A stretch of 9,475 bases of DNA from Methanoregulaceae archaeon (GCA_019695435.1 JACTVF010000072.1:1-9475); one strand, 5' to 3'; positions 1 to 6,548 are shown, counted from the first letter of the stretch. Notes: generated from the letters alone by a model not told the origin. Translations and numbers: made by a program.

Positions 1-200
1 AGGATCACTGTCCCTGCGAGGCCCACAAGGATGAGGATTACAAGCGCAATAATACAGGAATCCCGGACGATCTGTATTTTTACCGGCTTTTCGACGTTCG
101 CTGTCAGGGAGATATAGGTCAGCGTTGCTCCGAGCGGATTGACGATAATAATAATGGAAGAAAGGCACAGCAGGGAGAAACTGAGCAGATCGCCGGCCAT
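1..200 (-). CDS. MarC family integral membrane protein, N-terminal part
   Basis: Only the first 66 or so residues are in the window; the gene continues past the left edge. The visible part starts MAGDLLSFSLLCLSS and holds one long hydrophobic segment (about residues 6-32) with the motif NPLG at 21-24. A short polar loop follows, then a second hydrophobic segment (about 49-66). An N-terminal helix carrying NP-(I/L)-G, followed by a second helix, is the pattern of MarC/UPF0056 proteins. These are six-helix inner-membrane proteins whose function is not settled; the old link to multiple antibiotic resistance is not supported for most members. The ATG at 200 was chosen because no ATG, GTG or TTG lies upstream in frame before ndk. 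No good SD precedes it, so the start is uncertain. It lies 50 bases after ndk on the same strand, with a T-rich stretch between them. Confidence 0.72.
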   Translation of the reverse strand, partial: MAGDLLSFSLLCLSSIIIIVNPLGATLTYISLTANVEKPVKIQIVRDSCIIALVILILVGLAGTVI

Positions 201-239
201 GAAGAAGAGACGGTTCTTATGGATAATAGAGGTTATGGT

Positions 240-252
240 TAAAAAAGAACTT
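240..252 (-). terminator. T-rich archaeal-type terminator after ndk
   Basis: Read on the minus strand, the ndk stop TAA is followed within four bases by a run of six T residues. Archaeal RNA polymerase commonly terminates at such T tracts without a hairpin. This would end the L7Ae-S28e-L24e-Ndk transcript before the MarC gene. It is only suggestive, because one T6 run can also be read through. Confidence 0.3.
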
Positions 253-703
253 AGTATTCGTATAACACGGATTCATCGATCCGGGTGTATGTAAATACTT
301 CGGTGGGTTTGAAATGAATGCCGATCTCGCGGGCGGCACTCTCGGGAGAATCGGATGCGTGGATCACGTTCCTGCCAATATCAATCCCGAAATCGCCCCG
401 GATAGTGCCGGGTGCCGCTTCCTGCGGGTTCGTAGCCCCGATCACCTTGCGGACGATCGCAACCACATTCCTGCCTTCCCACACCATCAGGAAGCACGGG
501 CCTCCCATGATGTAAGTTTTCAGGGACGGGAAGAACGGCTTTGAGAGGTGCTCCCGGTACTGCTCGGTAACCCGGGCTTCGGGCAGCTTCTCGAAACGGG
601 CTGCCACGAGTTTGAGGCCTTTCGCCTCAAGCCGGGAGACAATCCCCCCGACCAGACCTCGCTGGACACCATCCGGCTTGACCATCACAAAGGTGCGATC
701 CAT
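251..703 (-). CDS. ndk: Nucleoside diphosphate kinase
   Basis: The product is 150 aa, the usual length for nucleoside diphosphate kinase. This cytosolic enzyme passes the gamma phosphate of ATP to other NDPs through a phosphohistidine intermediate. Family hallmarks are visible: the N-terminal strand [12 protein letters not shown] (4-15), the Kpn-loop region (about 87-107), and the catalytic segment NVIHASDS with active histidine H115. The C-terminal part ([11 protein letters not shown]) also fits. A longer open frame adds 16 residues upstream, but the ATG at 703 is the better start: the match AGGAGTGAT lies seven bases before it and the protein then begins [10 protein letters not shown], as in homologues. 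That SD contains the TGA stop of the L24e gene, so the two are probably translationally coupled. Ndk as the last gene after L7Ae, S28e and L24e is a recurrent euryarchaeal arrangement. Confidence 0.96.
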   Translation of the reverse strand: MDRTFVMVKPDGVQRGLVGGIVSRLEAKGLKLVAARFEKLPEARVTEQYREHLSKPFFPSLKTYIMGGPCFLMVWEGRNVVAIVRKVIGATNPQEAAPGTIRGDFGIDIGRNVIHASDSPESAAREIGIHFKPTEVFTYTRIDESVLYEY

Positions 704-710
704 AGGAGAG

Positions 711-719
711 ATCACTCCT
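711..719 (-). promoter_or_regulatory. Ribosome binding site that sets the ndk start
   Basis: Minus-strand AGGAGTGAT matches the archaeal anti-SD (AGGAGGTGAT) with one difference and lies seven bases before the ATG at 703. It includes the stop codon of the L24e gene (TGA at 712-714). It supports the shorter 150-residue Ndk over the upstream in-frame ATG at 751. Confidence 0.7.
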
Positions 720-903
720 TGTTTGCACCCTTCTGTCCTGCAGCCGTCCACTCAACCCGGCGGGGAACCCTGCCTAACTTGTGGTTGTTTTGGCACTTGG
801 TGCTGCAGAAATAAAAGATCGTACCGTCTTTTTTGATAAACATCTTACCGGTGCCCGGCTCAAGCTGTGCACCGCAGAAACTGCAGATATGATGTTCGAC
901 CAT
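712..903 (-). CDS. rpl24e: 50S ribosomal protein L24e
   Basis: The 63-residue product is a small zinc-ribbon protein of the archaeal/eukaryotic large ribosomal subunit, with no bacterial counterpart. The zinc site is complete: C7-x2-C10 in HICSFCG and C33-x3-C37 in [11 protein letters not shown]. Between them is the conserved [12 protein letters not shown] stretch, and after them the basic segment [12 protein letters not shown]. Archaeal L24e proteins are about this length, shorter than the eukaryotic ones. The ATG at 903 is the only sensible start; it gives [11 protein letters not shown], and a GAGGCGGT stretch inside the end of the S28e gene can act as its SD. Only five bases separate it from the S28e stop. 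Confidence 0.96.
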   Translation of the reverse strand: MVEHHICSFCGAQLEPGTGKMFIKKDGTIFYFCSTKCQNNHKLGRVPRRVEWTAAGQKGANKE

Positions 904-908
904 GCTCT

Positions 909-1118
909 TTACCGCCTCGACAGTTTCTTTGCCTCGCGTTCGGTCTCAAGGAGCATGATAACATCTCCTTCCCGGATTGGACCGACCGTATTGCGGGTAA
1001 TTATGCGCCCCTTGTTGTTGCCATCAAGTATCCGGCATTTGACCTGCATCGCTTCCCCGTGCATACCGGTGGAACCGACGACCTCGATGACTTCAGCGGG
1101 CGTTGCGTCGTCTGCCAT
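909..1118 (-). CDS. rps28e: 30S ribosomal protein S28e
   Basis: This 69-residue protein of the archaeal/eukaryotic small ribosomal subunit has a single OB-fold domain near the mRNA exit region. The family signatures are clear: [17 protein letters not shown] (6-22), [28 protein letters not shown] across the middle, and a C-terminal [14 protein letters not shown], close to the nearly invariant L-x-E-(T/S)-E-R-E-A-(R/K) ending. Start and length agree with the family. The SD AAGGTG overlaps the TAA stop of the L7Ae gene upstream, so this is the second gene of the operon. Confidence 0.97.
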   Translation of the reverse strand: MADDATPAEVIEVVGSTGMHGEAMQVKCRILDGNNKGRIITRNTVGPIREGDVIMLLETEREAKKLSRR

Positions 1119-1127
1119 GATTGCACC

Positions 1128-1496
1128 TTATGCCTTTAAGGCAACCAACTGCTTGGCGAGATCCTCGATCACTTCTTTTGCTTTGCCGGGTTTGACGATC
1201 GCTGCGGCGGCAGAACCGACGTCAAGGCCGCTGGCGGCACCGATGTCGTTTTGTTTGTTGATGAAGATATAGGGGATCTTCTTCTCATCGCACAGTGGAG
1301 CCAGGTGCATGACAATCTCTGCGGGTTCGACATCAGCGCCGATTAAAACAAGCAGCGCAGCGCTGCGTTCGATGGCTTTTGTTGCCTCGTTTGAACCCTT
1401 CTTGATCTTTCCGGTGTCTCTTGCTACTTCAAGGGCTTCAAGCGCCTTGTTCTGGAGCTCCTCAGGAGCCTCGGTTTTTACGTATCCTTTTGCCAT
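1128..1496 (-). CDS. rpl7ae: 50S ribosomal protein L7Ae (kink-turn RNA-binding protein)
   Basis: The 122-residue product is L7Ae, which binds kink-turns (k-turns) in 23S rRNA, in box C/D and H/ACA guide RNAs and in archaeal RNase P RNA. The diagnostic RNA-binding segment [13 protein letters not shown] spans 32-44: G34, N36, E37 and K40 are the residues that contact the tandem G-A pairs in this family. It is followed by [31 protein letters not shown]. The start at 1496 follows a perfect GAGGTGA ribosome binding site three bases upstream. It is the first gene of the operon, followed by S28e (nine bases away), L24e and Ndk. The leader carries a hairpin that resembles a k-turn (see 1509-1530), so L7Ae may regulate its own operon. 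The functional call is firm; the autoregulation is inference. Confidence 0.97.
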   Translation of the reverse strand: MAKGYVKTEAPEELQNKALEALEVARDTGKIKKGSNEATKAIERSAALLVLIGADVEPAEIVMHLAPLCDEKKIPYIFINKQNDIGAASGLDVGSAAAAIVKPGKAKEVIEDLAKQLVALKA

Positions 1497-1508
1497 AACT
1501 CACCTCAT

Positions 1509-1530
1509 TCAGGAGCTTGATTGCCCCTTC
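1509..1530 (-). promoter_or_regulatory. Kink-turn-like hairpin in the L7Ae leader, next to the SD
   Basis: On the minus strand AGGGGC (1523-1528) pairs with GCTCCT (1511-1516): A-U, four G-C/C-G pairs and one G-U, closed by the six-base loop AATCAA. The stem is flanked by GA on the 5' side (1529-1530) and GA on the 3' side (1509-1510), which can form the tandem sheared G-A pairs that define a k-turn. The three bases 5' of the first GA (AAU, 1531-1533) would be the bulge. The outer stem is weak: I see only U-A and a G-U pair before mismatches. The SD GAGGTGA (1500-1506) begins two bases after the hairpin, so a bound protein would cover it. Known: archaeal L7Ae can bind k-turns in its own mRNA leader. 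Inferred: that this hairpin does so here. Confidence 0.4.
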
Positions 1531-1580
1531 ATTACTCATCAGTCAGCAGTGATGCAGCCATATCATTTCATCAGGAGGAG

Positions 1581-1593
1581 AAATAAAGGTTTG
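1581..1593 (-). promoter_or_regulatory. Probable TATA/BRE promoter of the L7Ae operon
   Basis: Read on the minus strand the segment is CAAACCTTTATTT, an archaeal BRE-like CAAACC followed by a TATA-like TTTATTT. It is the best such match upstream of the L7Ae gene. Initiation about 23-27 bases downstream would fall at about 1557-1561, giving a leader of about 60 bases that includes the hairpin at 1509-1530. No other A+T-rich box lies between here and the L7Ae start. Confidence 0.5.
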
Positions 1594-1631
1594 CGAGTAA
1601 TGAAGGTAGATCCGGTCCGGCCATTTGTAAA

Positions 1632-1657
1632 GCCGGGCTGGATGCGCATCACCCGGC
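1632..1657 (-). terminator. Inverted repeat across the DUF2298 gene stop, possible terminator
   Basis: On the minus strand GCCGGG (1652-1657) and CCCGGC (1632-1637) form a perfect six-base stem. The 14-base loop contains the ten-base palindrome GATGCGCATC (1641-1650). The stem is followed by TTTA rather than a long T tract. The repeat lies exactly at the boundary between the four-gene cluster and the L7Ae promoter region, and its 5' arm includes the last codons of the DUF2298 gene. Termination or mRNA end protection is a guess from position. Confidence 0.3.
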
Positions 1658-3649
1658 AATCCGGTAAATGTCGGTGCCCTGCCCGGTATATACCTGTTCA
1701 AGCCCGGTGGAGGGGAGGCTCACATTGTAGGTTTCCCTCTCCACGTCCCCTACATAGAGGAGGGTTGCGTTGTATTTTTTCATGAGTGCCACGGTCTGGT
1801 CAGGATTCTCATAGATGGATTTGACACCTGCAGGCCGGGTACTGTACCAGCTTGTGGTATCTCCGCGCCACATATACTCGTGGAACGGCTCACCCAAGAT
1901 CGCGGGGATGCCGGTGAACGATGAGATCCGGGAATAATAGGTGTAGTCCCCACCAACCGCCTCAACAATGCGCTCATCGCCGGTCAGGTTTCTGAGATAG
2001 GCAACACCGCTGGCATCGCCTGAGTGCGAGGAGTCGAGATAGGCCAGCCCGTCAAGCGTCCGGCCTCCGTAATTGAGATCAAGGGGGACAAGGAATGGGA
2101 CGATAAAGAGGAAGCCAACGATCAATACGGCAAATGCGGCACTTTTCCTTGCCGGCATCACCGGCACGCGTCCCGGCCGGGCAAACCACGCCCCCACCAT
2201 GGCAAAGGAACTGATCCCGAGGATGATCCATGCGGGCACGTAACACTTGAAGACCGTGTTCATTCGGAAATAAGTGTCGCCCATGTTATCTTTGAGGTAA
2301 AACAGCTCTACGAGGATAAGGATTGCAAGTCCGAAGATGGCGAGAAGATCGGGGAAGCTGTGCTCTTTTTTTGCAATGAAATAGATAAGGGGGATGGCAG
2401 CGATCGCTGCCGCAATATATCCGGCAAAGACAAATGGAACCGCGACAAGCAGGAAGTACGGCCGCTCCCGGATCTCTTTTACCAGGAGCAGCAGGAATAT
2501 AGCGATAAACCAGCCGTTTACGAGAAGGAACTGGAAGGGATCGGATGGCGTCCTGACGAGCGCGATTCCTCCGGTACTTGTCTTGAGCATCAGGTAAAAC
2601 GGGAGATAGATAATGATGGAAAGCGGCGGAATCGCGATAAGCTGACCCCACGATGAGATACCCTGTCCTTTTTTCCAGCCCCGCAGGATGATGAACGCTG
2701 CTACGATGACCGTGATCGGAGCGTAGATGAGGACATCCCACGTGTTGATTAGGGGCATGGATCCGAGACTGAGTGCTGCAAGCCCGCAGATCAGCCATCT
2801 CCCCCGTGATTCAAGAGACTCCCAGTACTTATACAGGTAGATGAGCAGGAAAATCAATAATACCTGATTGAAGATCGAGATAACATGGGCATGGAGATCC
2901 CCCCACGTAAACGAGAAGAGGGGATACTCGTTGATGGTGTTGGTTATCGTACGGGTGCTATTCCAGAGCGCAGAGCTGATACTGCTCCCGGTGATGAGCT
3001 GGTAAAAGAGCGAAGGATTGGGAATGAAGAAGAGAAGCAGCGGCAGCCAGCGGAACCGGTCGAGTAAGAGCGTACCGATTGCGTACACGGTCACGGCAGC
3101 AACTCCAAGAACGGTCGGCAGGGAGAGGTTAAACGCAATGTTCGAGGGAACCCCGCTCACGATGCCGAGGCAGCCAAAAACCCAGTAGCCCAGATAGTAA
3201 TACACGTCCATAGTACCCCCGGCAAACCAGGGATCGAGCGGTGGCACAACCGGATTTCTCATAACAGATGCAAGAAACGCATGATCCATAAATTTCTCGG
3301 CATATGAGATGGTGGGATTGACAAATCTCACCGTAAGCATCAAAAAGAAGAAGATGAGGAAAATGAGTTCCCAGCGCCATTCTTTTTTCAGCTCATCCCA
3401 TGCGTAATCGTGGCGATAGATGTGATATGCAAGGAGCAGGGTAAAGGGCACGAGCCCAAACTGCACCGGCAGACGGGCAAGGCCGCAGTACCAGGTGAGG
3501 ATTGTGAAAATAAGGAGCGATGCGGCAAAAGAAGCCGGGAACGCGTATTGTCTCATGCATTTTTTCAGGGATGGGTAGAGCGCAAGCTGCAAAAAGGTTA
3601 TTACCAGCAGCCAGCTTGCTACCGATAAAACCTGGAACTCAGGCGTCAG
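1649..3649 (-). CDS. DUF2298 ('YYY') multi-pass membrane protein, probable GT-C-type glycosyltransferase, with CTG start
   Basis: This very hydrophobic protein (666 aa from the CTG at 3649) has about a dozen membrane segments and ends in a roughly 150-residue soluble domain (from about 518). The family hallmarks are the segment EKFMDHAFLAS (118-128), PPLDPWFAGG (136-145) and MDVYYYLGYW with the YYY signature (147-156). Members of this archaeal/Chloroflexi family resemble GT-C glycosyltransferases such as the protein mannosyltransferases, but the substrate is unknown. The start is unusual. From an in-frame TGA at 3668-3670 onward there is no ATG or GTG before the ATG at 3556, and the first TTG is at 3592. 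Starting at either of those would remove most of the first hydrophobic helix (VLSVASWLLVITFLQLAL). A strong SD, GGAGGAG at 3656-3662, sits six bases before a CTG at 3649, so CTG is proposed. The gene overlaps the flippase gene before it by 11 bases. It is the last gene of the cluster. Confidence 0.85.
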   Translation of the reverse strand: MTPEFQVLSVASWLLVITFLQLALYPSLKKCMRQYAFPASFAASLLIFTILTWYCGLARLPVQFGLVPFTLLLAYHIYRHDYAWDELKKEWRWELIFLIFFFLMLTVRFVNPTISYAEKFMDHAFLASVMRNPVVPPLDPWFAGGTMDVYYYLGYWVFGCLGIVSGVPSNIAFNLSLPTVLGVAAVTVYAIGTLLLDRFRWLPLLLFFIPNPSLFYQLITGSSISSALWNSTRTITNTINEYPLFSFTWGDLHAHVISIFNQVLLIFLLIYLYKYWESLESRGRWLICGLAALSLGSMPLINTWDVLIYAPITVIVAAFIILRGWKKGQGISSWGQLIAIPPLSIIIYLPFYLMLKTSTGGIALVRTPSDPFQFLLVNGWFIAIFLLLLVKEIRERPYFLLVAVPFVFAGYIAAAIAAIPLIYFIAKKEHSFPDLLAIFGLAILILVELFYLKDNMGDTYFRMNTVFKCYVPAWIILGISSFAMVGAWFARPGRVPVMPARKSAAFAVLIVGFLFIVPFLVPLDLNYGGRTLDGLAYLDSSHSGDASGVAYLRNLTGDERIVEAVGGDYTYYSRISSFTGIPAILGEPFHEYMWRGDTTSWYSTRPAGVKSIYENPDQTVALMKKYNATLLYVGDVERETYNVSLPSTGLEQVYTGQGTDIYRIAG

Positions 3650-4622
3650 GTTTTTCTCCTCCGTTCAGTTTCGAGGAAATTGCCTCTTTAATAGTCGGGA
3701 GCACCCAGTCACCAAGATAGTAGATTGAAACCACTCCGCCGGCAAGTGTGACCAAATTCTTGATCAGATCGTCGATTGTGGCAATCAAGAGCGCTTCAAC
3801 CCAGGCGATTCCAGCAATCTCGTAAAATGTGGTCGCCATGATAAATTCATAAGGTCCGATTCCACCGGGTGTTATTGGAACTGCTTTTACTAGATTACCT
3901 AACACGACCGCAAGAACAATAACTACAAACGGGATCTGTTGCCCAAACATCATCGCTACTGAGCAAGTGACAAGGATATCGATAATCCAGATAACGATGG
4001 ATGAGATACCGATAGTAAAAAGTGAGCTCAGGGAAAGTGACGCTCTCCTGATCTCATCGAGTACGGTGAGGATCCACCTCACATACTTATTCTTCGTGGT
4101 GAATCTTCCGACAAATATCAGGAAGGCAAAGAAAGCAAATCCGGTTGCAAGGATGCAAATGAGGATAATGACGTATATCTTGAGATCCCCCGGGATATTG
4201 GGGAGGATGAGAAGGGAGGTCGCTCCAAGCAGGGCAATGGCAATGATATCAAAGACCCGTTCAACTATAATCGAGGATAACCCCTCCGAGATTGTTATCT
4301 TGTATTCGTGATTCAGGATGGGGATTCTGACAAAATCTCCCAGCCGTGCTGGGACAACGAAATTGTATGTTTGGCTTACAAAGACGCATGCCATCGAGAA
4401 GGCGATGCCGACCCGGTAATTAAGGCCGATGAGGATCCGGTTATACCTCCATCCACGTAACCACCAGGCACAGAGACAGATTATCACGGAGATTCCAAGA
4501 AAGATTGGAACAATGTGCTGGAGAGCGGTGAGAAGATCCGCCCGGACCCGGTAAAGCATATATGCCATAATCCCGACGGCGATCAGGGTCGGAATCAGGA
4601 TTGCACTAATCTTTCGATACAT
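3639..4622 (-). CDS. UPF0104 / LPG-synthase-TM-type flippase-like membrane protein
   Basis: The 327-residue product has about eight hydrophobic segments and belongs to the family represented by the membrane domain of lysylphosphatidylglycerol synthase (PF03706, UPF0104). Characteristic motifs are PARLGDFVR (91-99), ERVFD (121-125) and TPGGIGPYE (251-259). In bacteria the related MprF membrane domain moves charged lipids across the membrane. Archaeal members often sit beside glycosyltransferases and are thought to handle glycolipids, which is inference here. The ATG at 4622 was chosen over an in-frame ATG at 4670. It gives MYRKISAILIPTL directly before the first helix, and a GGTGG stretch lies about seven bases upstream; the extra 16 residues of the longer form are polar and look like out-of-frame coding. 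The gene overlaps the glycosyltransferase by 17 bases. It uses more A/T-ending codons (ATA, ATT) than its neighbours. Confidence 0.85.
   Translation of the reverse strand: MYRKISAILIPTLIAVGIMAYMLYRVRADLLTALQHIVPIFLGISVIICLCAWWLRGWRYNRILIGLNYRVGIAFSMACVFVSQTYNFVVPARLGDFVRIPILNHEYKITISEGLSSIIVERVFDIIAIALLGATSLLILPNIPGDLKIYVIILICILATGFAFFAFLIFVGRFTTKNKYVRWILTVLDEIRRASLSLSSLFTIGISSIVIWIIDILVTCSVAMMFGQQIPFVVIVLAVVLGNLVKAVPITPGGIGPYEFIMATTFYEIAGIAWVEALLIATIDDLIKNLVTLAGGVVSIYYLGDWVLPTIKEAISSKLNGGEKPDA
3656..3662 (-). promoter_or_regulatory. SD supporting a CTG start for the DUF2298 gene
   Basis: Minus-strand GGAGGAG lies inside the last codons of the flippase gene and six bases before the CTG at 3649. 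No ATG, GTG or TTG lies at a suitable distance downstream. The next possible starts are TTG at 3592 and ATG at 3556, neither with a recognisable SD. Confidence 0.5.
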
Positions 4623-5322
4623 GGATCTGCCACCAGAGACGCAGGATGGATGATCCCATCCCGAACACATCCTTTATCCGGACGGTTGTTCCTTTTCCTG
4701 CGCGCCAGTAGACGGGAAACTCCTCTACGGTATACCCAAGTCTCTGTGCCCTGACCAGAAGTTCGGTGTCCCAGAACCAGTGATTTGATCGGATAGAGGG
4801 GAGCACAGAGATGATTCGTGCCCTGTTGAAGGCTTTAAATCCACACTGGTGATCGAATAGCCGGCTGCCAAGGATGCGCCGTACAAGGAAGTTATACGAC
4901 CGGCTTGCAATTTCACGTCCTTCAGTACGCTGGGTGTCGCTTCCCGGAAGGAGCCGGGATCCGGTCGAAATATCAGCACCCTTTCGTATTGAGTCGACAA
5001 GCTCAGGAAGGTGTTTCATATCGGTCGCCAGATCGACATCGTAATAACAGACAATGGTGCCCTGTGCTTTTCTGATCGCCCGGTTGAGCGCCGTTCCCCG
5101 TCCCTGACGTATATCACAATGCAGCAGTTTCACGTTCGATGATTTTGTTTCATATTCCCGTACAAACTCTGCACTTCCATCGGAACTCCCATCTTCGGCC
5201 ACTATCAGTTCAAAATTTTCCGTGATCCTGGAGAGCTCTTTTAGAGATTCCGGAATTGCACGTTCAAGCGCCGGCCGGTCATTGAAAACCGGGATAATTG
5301 CCGTGACTTCAGGTGCGGCCAT
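4606..5322 (-). CDS. Family-2 glycosyltransferase, dolichyl-phosphate sugar synthase type
   Basis: The 238-residue product has a GT-A fold of family GT2. Motifs in order: VTAIIPVFNDRPALERAI (6-23), the nucleotide-sugar site AEDGSSDGS (42-50), GRGTALNRAI (74-83), the metal-binding DVD in YYDVDLATD (93-101), GSR (121-123), DHQCGFKAF (157-165) and WFWDTELL (182-189). The pattern DxQCGFK plus DxD is typical of dolichyl-phosphate mannose/glucose synthases, which load a sugar from a nucleotide donor onto a polyprenyl phosphate on the cytoplasmic side. There is no membrane helix, so this is a soluble or peripheral short form. The start is the ATG at 5322, which shares its A with the TGA of the preceding gene (TGATG). 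A TTG at 5325 is possible but less likely. The donor sugar cannot be read from sequence. Confidence 0.9.
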   Translation of the reverse strand: MAAPEVTAIIPVFNDRPALERAIPESLKELSRITENFELIVAEDGSSDGSAEFVREYETKSSNVKLLHCDIRQGRGTALNRAIRKAQGTIVCYYDVDLATDMKHLPELVDSIRKGADISTGSRLLPGSDTQRTEGREIASRSYNFLVRRILGSRLFDHQCGFKAFNRARIISVLPSIRSNHWFWDTELLVRAQRLGYTVEEFPVYWRAGKGTTVRIKDVFGMGSSILRLWWQIHVSKD

Positions 5323-6548
5323 CAATGTTTCTTCTCCCGAATGCAGCCGGCAATCCGGCAGCCCGCCCTGATCGACCCTTCCATACTTCGCTCGGGATAG
5401 TTCTCCTCAGAAAACATCCCGGCGATATAGATGCCGTGTTTTTCGTATGCAGGTATAAGTGAGCGGTAACCGGTTGTGTAGACCGGTCCGGCCCAGGGGT
5501 CGACTGTCATCCGGCTCCAATGAATCTCCTTCTCCTGAAGGCCAAACCGTGAACAGAAATCCTCCCGCATTTTCTGGTCAAGCCGTGCGGGAACGGTACC
5601 GCTGAAATACGACGCAAGGTAAACGATGTGCTCCCCATAGCGTTCCTGCGGGACGAAATTAGTATGCGCAACAACCGCCCCGTACGGTGCTTCATCTTTC
5701 ATGTTAATCCAGTATATCCCCTTGCTGGCATCGCGTTCGATCCCCAGAGTCATGCAGGCAGCGCCCTGGTAAGGAATGTCGGGCATCGTAAGTCCCGAGA
5801 TACACCCGAGTTCCTGTGGCGGGAGGGTAGACATGACCGCATCCACGCTCTCCCCGTTGATCAACCAGTGACCATCATTTCTTGAGAGCGTAGTAACCGG
5901 GGTTTGCAGGTTGATTTTCCCCCCTTTAATCAGGATCGATTTTTCAAGCCTGTCAATAATTTGGTGAAATCCGCCGTTTAGGTATCCAAGGTTTTCACCC
6001 GAAACACTCCTGTTTGACCGGATGGCGATGCGGCTGATCAGCCAGGCAGCGGATACCTTGCTCCGGTTCTTCCCGAACTTACTTTTAAGCAGGGGTTCAA
6101 AGAACGAGGAATATATATGGGGGCCAAGATGTTCAAGGATATAGGTCTCAGCCGGAATGTCATCGAGGGAATATGGATCTATTTTTTTTGCTTGCAGGGT
6201 GAGCCACGTAAGTTTTGCCTTGTCAAGAAGCGAAAGTTCCGGCCAGCGCAGGATCTGGAGGGGGGTTGTGAGCGGGTAGATTGTACCCTTGGAAAAATAA
6301 CCGGTGCTCCCTTCATGCCATTCAAGTTGGTCCCACAACCCGAGTTCGCGGATAAGGGAAAAAAGCTGCTTATCATCAGAGAAACAATGATGATAATACC
6401 GCTCGATCCAGTAATCATCGATATGGTACGATGAGAGGCACCCCCCCAGAAACGGCATCCTCTCGAACAGTGCAATTTCATGCTCCCCGGCCAATGCATG
6501 GGCGGCAACAAGCCCGCACACCCCTCCCCCGAGTATTCCGATTTTCAT
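5322..6548 (-). CDS. FAD-dependent oxidoreductase of the amine oxidase / protoporphyrinogen oxidase-like group
   Basis: The 408-residue product begins with a Rossmann dinucleotide-binding motif, KIGILGGGVCGLVAAHALA (2-20), then an acidic residue ending the second strand (ALFER, 26-30) and FLGGCLSSY (33-41), which contacts flavin in this superfamily. The C-terminal stretch GIYIAGMFSEENYPERSMEGSIRAG carries the usual second FAD-binding motif. The closest type is the NAD(P)-binding-like flavoprotein group that includes phytoene desaturases, protoporphyrinogen oxidases and UDP-galactopyranose-mutase-like proteins. Members of this group often lie beside polysaccharide or glycolipid genes. The substrate is unknown; a sugar nucleotide or an isoprenoid lipid would fit the neighbours. 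It is the first gene of the four-gene cluster and is joined to the glycosyltransferase by TGATG. The start at 6548 puts the dinucleotide motif at the N-terminus as expected. No clear SD is seen, so the mRNA may have little or no leader. Confidence 0.85.
   Translation of the reverse strand: MKIGILGGGVCGLVAAHALAGEHEIALFERMPFLGGCLSSYHIDDYWIERYYHHCFSDDKQLFSLIRELGLWDQLEWHEGSTGYFSKGTIYPLTTPLQILRWPELSLLDKAKLTWLTLQAKKIDPYSLDDIPAETYILEHLGPHIYSSFFEPLLKSKFGKNRSKVSAAWLISRIAIRSNRSVSGENLGYLNGGFHQIIDRLEKSILIKGGKINLQTPVTTLSRNDGHWLINGESVDAVMSTLPPQELGCISGLTMPDIPYQGAACMTLGIERDASKGIYWINMKDEAPYGAVVAHTNFVPQERYGEHIVYLASYFSGTVPARLDQKMREDFCSRFGLQEKEIHWSRMTVDPWAGPVYTTGYRSLIPAYEKHGIYIAGMFSEENYPERSMEGSIRAGCRIAGCIREKKH

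Noticed and set aside
781..1272. Plus-strand open frame of 163 codons across the ribosomal protein genes.
   Set aside because: It lies antisense to L24e, S28e and L7Ae, all of which are firmly identified, and its product shows no recognisable motif.
1505..1577. Box C/D guide RNA: the minus strand shows TGATGA, CTGA, TGATGA and CTGA in the right order upstream of the L7Ae gene.
   Set aside because: The spaces between boxes are about 21 and 23 bases rather than the roughly 12 expected in archaea. The D' and C' boxes are almost fused, and the first C box lies upstream of the predicted transcription start.
2024..2656. Plus-strand open frame of 210 codons inside the DUF2298 gene.
   Set aside because: It is antisense to a clearly coding membrane protein. 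Its highly charged, low-hydrophobic product (many Asp, Glu, Lys) is the usual mirror image of membrane-helix codons.
4623..4670. Longer start for the flippase-like protein (ATG at 4670, 16 extra residues).
   Set aside because: The extra residues are polar with Cys/Trp/Pro and lie inside the glycosyltransferase gene in another frame. The ATG at 4622 directly precedes the first membrane helix and has an SD-like GGTGG.
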